Of a DNA stretch of 5,065 bases, positions 1 to 5,065 are shown in pieces (the first letter of the stretch is position 1; every line of letters starts with the position of its first letter). The notes below the pieces were generated by a model. The model had not been told where the DNA came from. It ran no database searches and saw only the letters and a list, made by a program, of their open reading frames with translations. Position numbers and translations under genes: made by a program. Source of the stretch: an uncultured Bacteroidia bacterium (GTDB taxonomy: Bacteria > Bacteroidota > Bacteroidia > SpSt-205); assembly GCA_937995505.1 (NCBI GenBank), contig CALKJV010000135.1, positions 1 through 5,065 on the forward strand. The letters run 5' to 3'.

Positions 1-1
1 T

Positions 2-1543
2 AGCCAGCGGGATATAGTGCGTGGCGGCTTCAAGCCCGCCGAGAAGTTCCGAGATGTCATCAATAGCCCGTACAATGAGGGTTCTGCCTGCCTCAATTCA
101 GATGGTACGCTCCTCATCTTGGCTCGCTGTGATGCGCCTGATGGCTACGGATCTTGCGACCTGTACGCTTCTCGCTACGAAAACGGCCGCTGGCAGAAGC
201 CCGTCAACCTCGGCCCTACCATCAACTCTCCCTATTGGGACTCTCACCCCTTCCTCGTAGGGGATACGCTTTTATTTTTCGCCTCTAATCGGCCAGAGGG
301 CTTTGGGCAGTCAGATATCTATATGAGCCGCTTGGGGCCAGACGGCACTTGGCTACCCCCCGAAAACCTCGGCCCCACCATAAATACCCTTGGCGATGAA
401 GTAACCCCCTACTTCTACGAACCTTACCAAGTGCTGTACTTTAGCTCCACAGGGCAACCCTTTGGCTACGGAGGCTATGATATCTACAAGAGTCGCTGGC
501 TCGGTACCTTTTGGGAGGAGCCCCGTAACCTCGGCCCCCTCGTCAATACCGATGGCGACGAATATTACTTTTCTATTGACGGGCGAGGCAATAAAATTTA
601 CTACGCTCGCGCCAGCCGAAAAGACCCCCGAAACTTTGACTTGTATTCCTTTGAGCTCCCCATGGAAGCCCGCCCCGATGCCATCACTAAGCTCAGCGGG
701 TATCTCATAGACTCCCTCTCTAATCAGCCGCTGACAGGCATCGTGATAGCGATAGACCTTACGGAGGGCACAGAAATAACCCCTGTTTTTGCGAATAAGT
801 ATGGCTACTTTGAGTTTGAGCTCGTGCAGAATCGCCAATACCAGCTCATGGTGCTGGATACCCAGCTTATTCGCATACCAGACACTGTGGCGCTAGTAGA
901 CGACCAGACCTACTCGCTCTTGCTGAGTACAGCTGATCTCCAGCGGCCCTATGTGTTAGAAAACTTAGAATTTCCTACCAATAGCGCAGAGATTACCCCC
1001 GAAGCGTATCCCCGTTTAGATTACATTGCGGGGTTTTTAGCGAAGTATCCTTTCGTAAAGCTGCGGGTAGAAGGGCATACGGATGCGGTGGGCGAACCCA
1101 GCTACAATCGCAAGCTTTCCCGAGAACGGGCTGAGAATATTCGGAGGTACCTTTTGCAGATGACGGGCTTGCCGCCGGACCAGATTGAGGCGCATGGCTA
1201 CGGTCCTGACCGCCCCCTTCTCCCCAATACTACCGAGGCAAACCGCGCCCGTAATCGGCGCGTAGAGTTTATCTTAGAAGTGCCGCCGGAGAAGCTAACG
1301 CTCATGCGGCTGGACTATCTCTTTGGGGAAGATTGGGAGCTGCCTTTGCCTGAAGCAGCTGAAGAGCAGGAGGGCTTTGACTCACCCCTAGACCCAGAAT
1401 TTCAGCTTCCGGAGCTGGAGCTGCCGGATTTGGGGGATGATTTTGTGGAGCCTGTCTCACAAGACTTTGACCCTCCTTTGCTCCCAGGCGAGGAGGACGA
1501 GGAGGAAGACCCTCTTCCCGCTGAGAAGCCCAAGCGCCGCTAA
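2..1543 (+). CDS. OmpA-family protein with PD40 repeats, 5'-truncated
   Basis: Probable periplasmic or outer-membrane-associated protein that anchors to peptidoglycan. The frame is open to the window edge. The GTG at 17 lies inside what looks like a PD40 repeat, so the true start is upstream and the numbering here counts from that GTG. Four WD40-like PD40 blades span about residues 12-215, marked by repeated NLGPxIN and DIY/DLY motifs. A carboxypeptidase-regulatory-like beta domain follows (about 225-285, SGYLIDSLSNQPLTG). The OmpA C-terminal domain covers about 313-422. In it, Asp356 (GHTDAVG) and Arg371 (LSRERAENI) have the 15-residue spacing of the known diaminopimelate-binding Asp/Arg pair. 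In Bacteroidota this layout often follows N-terminal TPRs, which would lie outside the window. Oddity: an 86-residue acidic, Pro-rich tail (423-508) follows the OmpA domain and ends in KPKRR. The family call is secure; the cellular role is inferred from the family. Confidence 0.93.
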   Translation, partial: SQRDIVRGGFKPAEKFRDVINSPYNEGSACLNSDGTLLILARCDAPDGYGSCDLYASRYENGRWQKPVNLGPTINSPYWDSHPFLVGDTLLFFASNRPEGFGQSDIYMSRLGPDGTWLPPENLGPTINTLGDEVTPYFYEPYQVLYFSSTGQPFGYGGYDIYKSRWLGTFWEEPRNLGPLVNTDGDEYYFSIDGRGNKIYYARASRKDPRNFDLYSFELPMEARPDAITKLSGYLIDSLSNQPLTGIVIAIDLTEGTEITPVFANKYGYFEFELVQNRQYQLMVLDTQLIRIPDTVALVDDQTYSLLLSTADLQRPYVLENLEFPTNSAEITPEAYPRLDYIAGFLAKYPFVKLRVEGHTDAVGEPSYNRKLSRERAENIRRYLLQMTGLPPDQIEAHGYGPDRPLLPNTTEANRARNRRVEFILEVPPEKLTLMRLDYLFGEDWELPLPEAAEEQEGFDSPLDPEFQLPELELPDLGDDFVEPVSQDFDPPLLPGEEDEEEDPLPAEKPKRR

Positions 1544-3000
1544 GCTAGTACGCTATAAGAGCGCTGCTCGGCGGTGATCTGTCCAATCGCTTGTGCCAAG
1601 CGACCGAGAAGGGGCTCTATCTGAAGGGCGATTTCTTCTAAGGGTTTCTGGAGAGCTACGCTGAGGTCCTCTAAAAGGGAGGGGTCCACACCTCGCACAT
1701 CCCATAAGGTAGGTAGCACATCCATAAGGTTATAGCGCTGCAGCACCTCCCAGCCATCTAAGAGGTGCCGGTGGCGTGTGCCCTCCCAGATATTGGTGAC
1801 CATTAGCTCGCGCACGAAGCGTTCCGCAGGAAACTCTCCCAGGATCCCTAGCCCTCCCCAAACCTCTACGCCCCAATGCGCCGCTTCTAAGGCGACTTGG
1901 GCTGTCCAAAACTTAGCTAAGTGCGTAAGCAAGCGAAATAGGGCGTAGCGCTGCGAGTAAGGCGGTTTTTCCAGCCAGACGGTTTCTAGCCACTGCTCAG
2001 AGAGCCAGGCCAGGGCGCCTGCCCAACGCAAGCGTTGGTAGTGCCGCTCTATCTCTGCGCGAAACAGCGGCTGCTCCACTAGAAACTGCCCAAATACGCG
2101 CCGTTGCTGCGCAAAGCGGTAGGCTTGCGCAATCGCATGAAGCCCGTGAGCTACTACACCGACAGCATTGGCGACCCGAGAAAAGTTCAGCACTTCTAAG
2201 ATGTAGTAGATGCCGTGGTGGGCCTCGCCGACGAGGTAGGCTTCGCTTTGGCGCAGTTCTACTTCGCCGGTGGGGACGCTACGAGTACCGATTTTGTCTT
2301 TGAGTCGGCGCACGAAGTAGTTTCGGCCTCCCCCTGTGCGTTCTTTCGGCACAGCAAAAAGGGCAATCCCCTTGAGGCCCGGCGCGCTTCCTTCGGGGCG
2401 AGCGGCTACTACAGATAGCTCGGCGCCTACATTGCTGGCAAAGTACTTCTCGCCTTCTAGACGCCATGCCTCACCCGAGTCTTTTCGGGCCATCGTGTGC
2501 ACATGGGCGCCGAGGTCGGAGCCGCCGCCGATTTCCGTCATCCACGTGGCTCCTTGCCCGAAAGGCGCTTCTCGCCGAGTGAGAATTCCCAAAAACGCTT
2601 CCCGTCGCTGCCCCATGAAGTACTTATACAGGGGCGCCCAGGTAGAAAGGGTCACGGTGTAGGGACAGTACAGCCCGGGATCGTAATAGCTCGTGATAAA
2701 TCCCAAAGCGTAGCTGAGGCGTAGGTCGTGCCGTTCGGCCACTTCTGCGATGATGCCTGCGCTGTAGCCTGCACTGAGGAGGTAGGCATAGCTGGGCGGG
2801 TAACTGATCTCATCTATCCTCTCACCCTGCGCACTAAATTGGCGAAGGTGGGGGGTGCGCATTTGGTCAATTGCCAGAGCTATGGGCCAGCCTTCTGTTT
2901 CCCACCAGGCCTGGTAAGCCAAAAGCCGCTCCGACGGCGCAATCCCCATCTCCTCCGCCAAAAACGCTACCGGTCCACTCAGGAGTATATCCTCTCGCAT
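1540..3000 (-). CDS. acyl-CoA dehydrogenase family protein (AidB-like)
   Basis: Predicted cytoplasmic FAD-dependent dehydrogenase that would introduce a double bond at C2-C3 of an acyl-CoA. With ATG at 3000 it has 486 residues; a TTG at 3060 would add 20 residues unlike the family. Landmarks in 486-aa numbering: RIDEISYPPSYAYLL (about 62-76), resembling the RxDEVxxHPAxHxLM stretch of AidB-like members; the FAD/substrate motif WMTEIGGGSD (153-162); GEKYFASN (183-190); RRLKDKIGTRSVPTGEV (231-247); the arginine-bearing NFSRVANAVG (272-281); FGQFLVEQPLF (303-313); and WGGLGILGE (381-389). Glu406 in NIWEGTR aligns with the catalytic base of YEG-type acyl-CoA dehydrogenases. E. coli AidB is somewhat longer, at about 540 residues. 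The substrate cannot be read from the sequence, and a DNA-alkylation role is not claimed. The stop overlaps the convergent OmpA-family gene by 4 bp. A decayed relative of its N-terminal part lies at 4503-4640. Confidence 0.92.
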   Translation of the reverse strand: MREDILLSGPVAFLAEEMGIAPSERLLAYQAWWETEGWPIALAIDQMRTPHLRQFSAQGERIDEISYPPSYAYLLSAGYSAGIIAEVAERHDLRLSYALGFITSYYDPGLYCPYTVTLSTWAPLYKYFMGQRREAFLGILTRREAPFGQGATWMTEIGGGSDLGAHVHTMARKDSGEAWRLEGEKYFASNVGAELSVVAARPEGSAPGLKGIALFAVPKERTGGGRNYFVRRLKDKIGTRSVPTGEVELRQSEAYLVGEAHHGIYYILEVLNFSRVANAVGVVAHGLHAIAQAYRFAQQRRVFGQFLVEQPLFRAEIERHYQRLRWAGALAWLSEQWLETVWLEKPPYSQRYALFRLLTHLAKFWTAQVALEAAHWGVEVWGGLGILGEFPAERFVRELMVTNIWEGTRHRHLLDGWEVLQRYNLMDVLPTLWDVRGVDPSLLEDLSVALQKPLEEIALQIEPLLGRLAQAIGQITAEQRSYSVLA

Positions 3001-3004
3001 AAGG

Positions 3005-3036
3005 CAAAATACGAAAAATTTCTGCTTTACCTCCAA
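3005..3036 (-). promoter_or_regulatory. possible Bacteroidota-type promoter of the acyl-CoA dehydrogenase gene
   Basis: On the minus strand a TATTTTG (3005-3011) lies four bases before the ATG at 3000, with a TTG (3034-3036) 22 bases further upstream. This is close to, but one base short of, the Bacteroidota sigma factor consensus TAnnTTTG with an upstream TTG/TTTG. If real, the mRNA would be almost leaderless. No Shine-Dalgarno is positioned for the ATG; a GGAGGT lies about 30 bases away, too far to serve. Weak evidence. Confidence 0.2.
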
Positions 3037-3115
3037 GCCTTTACCTCTGCAGAGGGGCAAGGTCTACTCCCCTAGCTTTTTAGCATAGCTCTGGGAGTCT
3101 TTTGGGCAACTGCGC

Positions 3116-3260
3116 CGCAACCTCTTTGCTGTCCGCATTACTTCTCCTTCCAGGCGGCTCTTGCCTGCGCAAGGCTTACCGACTTGGGAGGGTGCAACTT
3201 TTTCCGCGAGAGATGCGTATATACAATCTTTATAGAGGGTACATGACCAGGGCTATTGTC
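3116..3260 (+). repeat. two units of the ~72-bp degenerate repeat, left block (types b, a)
   Basis: Unit 1 (3116-3192) begins CGCAACCTCTTTGC, and unit 2 (3193 to about 3260) begins TGCAACTTTTTCCGC. Both match the head of the units in the array at 4038-4502. Unit 1 shares the 10-mer AAGGCTTACC (3171-3180) with unit 5 of the right array (4242-4251), placed in the same position before the next TGCAAC. Unit 2 shares CGTATATACA (3216-3225) with unit 6 (4288-4297). The block sits upstream of the minus-strand acyl-CoA dehydrogenase gene. It has no stable reading frame. Confidence 0.72.
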
Positions 3261-3447
3261 TACAAGCTTCCGCTGCGATTCAGACCTGTCCCTGCTCTGC
3301 TCGCCCCCCGATGAGTTTCCTGACCCCCTCAAAGTGCTTTCAACTTGAGGAAAAACACTCCCCTCTCCCTCCCCGCAGAGGACGCGACTCTCGGTACCCC
3401 TTTTTTGTTTCTCCCCTCAGCTACCCGGAAAGCAGTTTTTTATAGCT
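3261..3447. other. noncoding spacer before the 188-aa gene
   Basis: No gene is seen here. The stretch holds an imperfect hairpin (3327-3350), a C/T-rich run (about 3356-3374) and two T-runs (3401-3406 and 3436-3441) ahead of the ATG at 3448. Any further repeat unit here would be too decayed to recognise. A promoter for the downstream gene probably lies in it, but no convincing -7 or -33 pair is visible. Confidence 0.5.
3327..3350. repeat. imperfect inverted repeat (hairpin)
   Basis: CCTCAA-A-GT pairs with ACTTGAGG around a 7-base loop, giving eight base pairs with one bulged A. On the plus strand it is followed by AAAAA rather than a T-run, and on the minus strand the T-run precedes it. It therefore does not read as an intrinsic terminator in either direction. 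It could be an operator or mRNA leader structure for the gene at 3448, or chance. Confidence 0.4.
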
Positions 3448-4014
3448 ATGTCGTCAAAACACAAGAAAACTAAGAGCAAATTGACAACAGAAAATCAAGA
3501 AAAAGTAGTGAAAGAACAGGCCTGGAACTTCATCTCTCAACTACAGCTCCAGCCTGCTGGGCGTCTTAGAGATTTTATGGAGTCTGCGTGTAGTGCTAGC
3601 TTTTTTAGGCACAAAAGGCGCAGAAATAAGCTTTTCAGAAGCATATCTATCTTACGGATTCTGTATAATCCAGAGCTGGGACAGGTCCCGTCTGAGGATG
3701 CAGAGTTTGAGAAGGCGGCGGCAGAGACTTTGTATGGTCTGATCCTTGTATTCGTGGATGCTGAAAATAATGAGGAGTTTACGAAGCGCACCTGGGGGGC
3801 CACTTATCTATTGGCTGAGCTCGCTAAATGTGACCCTGCCTCCTTCCGTAATCAGTGTGCTGAAACTGTCATTGCTGTAGCCGTGGTACAGGCATGGTTG
3901 CAAACGTTCGGTACTACGGACCCCGAAACAGCTTATTATAAGCTCTGTAACATGCTAAGTATTTGCGGAGACTATGCTTACAATACTCTAAAGTGGTACG
4001 GCCGCTGCGAGTAG
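3448..4014 (+). CDS. hypothetical protein, 188 aa, unrecognised family
   Basis: I do not recognise this protein. It has a very lysine-rich N-terminus (KHKKTKSK, residues 4-11), a basic cluster RHKRRRNK (54-61), and a predominantly helical-looking body with hydrophobic stretches around 92-103 and 139-150. These stretches are too interrupted to call membrane spans. Six cysteines (48, 128, 137, 167, 173, 187) fall mostly in the C-terminal half but form no obvious CxxC zinc motif. There is no signal peptide. ATG 3448 is the best start: the frame runs back to a stop at 3346-3348 and no other ATG is seen in it. There is no Shine-Dalgarno. The codon use looks plausibly coding, but the gene is AT-richer than the two large genes to its left and sits alone between two blocks of repeat. 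This fits an accessory or transferred gene. The function is unknown. Confidence 0.72.
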   Translation: MSSKHKKTKSKLTTENQEKVVKEQAWNFISQLQLQPAGRLRDFMESACSASFFRHKRRRNKLFRSISILRILYNPELGQVPSEDAEFEKAAAETLYGLILVFVDAENNEEFTKRTWGATYLLAELAKCDPASFRNQCAETVIAVAVVQAWLQTFGTTDPETAYYKLCNMLSICGDYAYNTLKWYGRCE

Positions 4015-4043
4015 CTCCCAGGTGCAAATGGGCCCCTTCTAAC

Positions 4044-4109
4044 CTTTTAGCGGGAAACCTGGGCAAAAGTCGCACCACCCCTCCTCAAGATACCTATGCC
4101 TCTGAGGGG
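4044..4109. repeat. inverted repeats just downstream of the 188-aa gene
   Basis: Two possible stem-loops follow the stop at 4012-4014. CTTTT-A-GC faces GCAAAAG (about 4044-4069), and CCCCTC (4078-4083) faces GAGGGG (4104-4109) across a 20-base loop. The right arm of the first continues as GCAAAAGTCGCA, a reversed copy of the repeat head TGCAACTTTTTGC, so the stem may come from a head-to-head repeat pair. Neither stem has a following T-run, so termination is possible but not shown. Confidence 0.35.
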
Positions 4110-4321
4110 GGGCTTCAGGGTGCAACATTTTGCCCGCCATTTGCGTATATGCATTTGAGGGCTGCAGCATGAGCCACGAGGTCCTTTCCCTGCAACTTTT
4201 TGCCGGGCAGATGCGTATGTATGCTATGGGAGGCCCCTCTGAAGGCTTACCCGCTTCCGAGCCGTGCAACTTTTCGCTTACCACTTCCGTATATACATGT
4301 GTAAGAGCTTCTGCATGAGTC

Positions 4322-4335
4322 ACAAGGTGCCTTGT
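4322..4335. repeat. short perfect palindrome inside a type-a repeat unit
   Basis: ACAAGG-TG-CCTTGT is a perfect 6-bp inverted repeat at the end of the unit starting at 4265. The equivalent place in the unit starting at 4121 (around 4176-4190) is only loosely palindromic. It is therefore not a conserved structural element of the array as far as can be seen. Confidence 0.4.
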
Positions 4336-4502
4336 AGGCAACCTTTGGCCGCTCCGATATGTTTCTATACCACAGAAGGCGCCCGAGAGGCGTGCCTGCT
4401 CCCGACCTGTGTAACCTTTTGCTTGCCGATTGTACATATCCGGAAGGCTTTGACAGACCTATGAGGTTCATTCCATGCAGCTGGCCATGCAACTTTTTGG
4501 CC

Positions 4503-4640
4503 CACAATTTTGTCACCTTGTACCTCGGCGCTGAATTGACGAAGGGCATGTGTGCTTGCTTGTTCAATTCCCTGAGCTACGGGCTAGCTCTTCGTTTCCC
4601 ACCAAACCTGTAAGCCACTGACCATAATCCGGCACTTTTC
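4503..4640 (-). pseudogene. relic of an acyl-CoA dehydrogenase N-terminal region
   Basis: The minus-strand translation matches residues of the intact gene at 1540-3000. Relic WWETKS*PV aligns with WWETEGWPI, GIEQASTHALRQFSA with AIDQMRTPHLRQFSA, and QGDKIV with QGERID. The nucleotide alignment is nearly gap-free across about 90 bases. Decay is visible: a TAG at 4584-4586 replaces a TGG tryptophan codon, and one base is missing next to 4610 (CCTGTAAGCC against CCTGGTAAGCC), shifting the frame just before the WWET motif. Two extra codons lie after LRQFSA. Further towards the start (4610-4680) similarity fades. On the other side it ends at about 4503, at the repeat array, so the catalytic domains are gone. 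The identity is too low for a recent duplication, so this is an old paralog or the remnant of a transferred homolog. Confidence 0.8.
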
Positions 4641-4730
4641 TCCATACCAAAGGTGGCGCCTCTGAGTAGGTAAGGAGACAAGTCAGCTACAAACGTGAAA
4701 CCTTGAATAGAACTCGTTTGTATACTCGTT

Positions 4731-5065
4731 ATGAGACAGAATAGAAAGCAAAACAACTCGGACAGACTATTTAAGATCTACGTCAGAATTCCCGAGGATA
4801 AGATCGTCTGCCTGCTTAAGAGAGGGGTATATTCGTTCGTTGACATACTCGGCCTTCCGCTCACCAAGCACTTGCAGCGGAGGATGGATCTAAAGATTGA
4901 GCGCGTAGCTCGCCTAAATAAAAGATCCATCAAATCCATCATAGAGAAAAATAGTAGCATTTCATCTTTGTACTATGATTATGAAGTTGGGCCTCTATTT
5001 GAGGCTGGCCTCACCCCCAAACCCGAGCCTTTGCCGACGAAAGAAGAAGAGATGGCTGAAACCGT
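4731..5065 (+). CDS. hypothetical protein, 3'-truncated by the window
   Basis: This open frame of 111 codons plus two bases runs off the right edge. ATG 4731 is the only start codon after the in-frame stop at 4704-4706, which makes the start fairly firm. The protein begins MRQNRKQNNSDRLFKIYVRI. It has a hydrophobic patch (IVCLL, about 25-29), a basic, helix-like segment (about 46-72) and a proline/glutamate-rich stretch from about 96 (TPKPEPLPTKEEE) that may be a linker to a further domain. There is no signal peptide, no recognisable family and no similarity by eye to the 188-aa protein at 3448. There is no Shine-Dalgarno. It shares the lysine/asparagine-rich start and AT-richer composition of that protein, so both may be accessory genes. 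Coding status is inferred from the long open frame and amino-acid composition. Confidence 0.62.
   Translation, partial: MRQNRKQNNSDRLFKIYVRIPEDKIVCLLKRGVYSFVDILGLPLTKHLQRRMDLKIERVARLNKRSIKSIIEKNSSISSLYYDYEVGPLFEAGLTPKPEPLPTKEEEMAET

Larger units (their letters stand above)
4038..4502 (+). repeat. degenerate tandem repeat array, ~72-bp units in alternating a/b types
   Basis: Unit heads (TGCAAC or a variant) lie at 4038, 4121, 4191, 4265, 4337, 4410 and 4488, giving spacings of 83, 70, 74, 72, 73 and 78. The shared head is TGCAACTTTTTGCC, then about 8-9 variable bases, then a GCGTATATAC-like element. Tails fall into two classes. Type a (4121, 4265, probably 4410) has GCATGAG-CAC-AGGT. Type b (4191, 4337, probably 4038) has AGGC-CC-GA-GGC-CC-GCT-CCGA. 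The spacing is not a multiple of three, so the array is not a coding repeat. The last unit is cut short where it meets the acyl-CoA dehydrogenase relic at about 4503. The units are too diverged for CRISPR. Function unknown. Confidence 0.75.

Noticed and set aside
353..838. 161-codon minus-strand open frame inside the OmpA-family gene
   Set aside because: It lies wholly antisense to a confidently identified gene, has no recognisable domain, and the long frame is explained by codon bias of the plus strand.
1530..1600. Bidirectional terminator formed by CGCCG...CGGCG around the convergent stops
   Set aside because: The arms are five bases with a loop of about 30 and there is no T-run on either strand, so chance is the simpler explanation.
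3001..3060. Earlier TTG start (3060) for the acyl-CoA dehydrogenase
   Set aside because: The added 20 residues (cysteine- and phenylalanine-rich) do not look like the family's N-terminus, and an ATG is available at 3000. The GGAGGT between them has no suitable in-frame start 5-9 bases after it.
4039..4437. 132-codon minus-strand frame, and similar short frames, across the repeat array
   Set aside because: Unit spacing (70-83) is not a multiple of three, so each unit is read in a different frame. The translations show no repeated peptide and no family.
4038..4502. CRISPR array
   Set aside because: Heads are only loosely conserved, the supposed spacers are themselves repeated in two classes, and no cas gene is present.
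3116..4502. Integron attC sites flanking a cassette
   Set aside because: The repeat ends do not fit the RYYYAAC / GTTRRRY core pair, the units are tandem without an imperfect palindrome spanning them, and no integrase is in the window.
4721..4726. TATACT as a -10 box for the gene at 4731
   Set aside because: It is only four bases from the ATG, the nearest TTGAAT is 12 bases upstream rather than about 17, and Bacteroidota promoters do not use this consensus.
4778..4960. 60-codon minus-strand frame near the right end
   Set aside because: It is antisense to the longer open frame starting at 4731, which has the better start and composition.

Overview
The window looks like part of a chromosome from the phylum Bacteroidota (or a close relative). 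The reasons are the PD40 / carboxypeptidase-regulatory-like / OmpA architecture of the first protein, the lack of Shine-Dalgarno sequences in front of the start codons, and the moderately GC-rich coding style. The species cannot be named from the sequence.

Left half (1-3000): two ordinary, dense genes converge. A 5'-truncated plus-strand gene encodes a periplasmic/outer-membrane protein with WD40-like PD40 repeats and a peptidoglycan-binding OmpA domain, ending in an unusual acidic tail. It meets, with a 4-bp overlap of stop codons, a minus-strand acyl-CoA dehydrogenase of the AidB-like branch. Nothing suggests a shared pathway.

Right half (3001-5065): an accessory-looking, gene-poor stretch. 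It holds a degenerate tandem repeat of about 72 bp, with two units at 3116-3260 and about seven at 4038-4502. The units appear to alternate between two subtypes (b, a, [gene], b, a, b, a, b, a), giving a higher-order period of about 145 bp. An unrecognised 188-aa gene (3448-4014) sits between the two blocks without breaking the alternation. The array runs directly into a decayed fragment of the N-terminal part of an acyl-CoA dehydrogenase (4503-4640, minus strand). This fragment is paralogous to the intact gene at 1540-3000 and carries a frameshift and a nonsense codon. A second unrecognised gene starts at 4731 and leaves the window.

Taken together, the right half looks like a site of old duplication, decay and insertion built around an unusual dimeric repeat. 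No established defence, integron or CRISPR system can be supported. The repeat and the relic paralog are the parts most worth following up. All repeat and relic calls come from alignment by eye.
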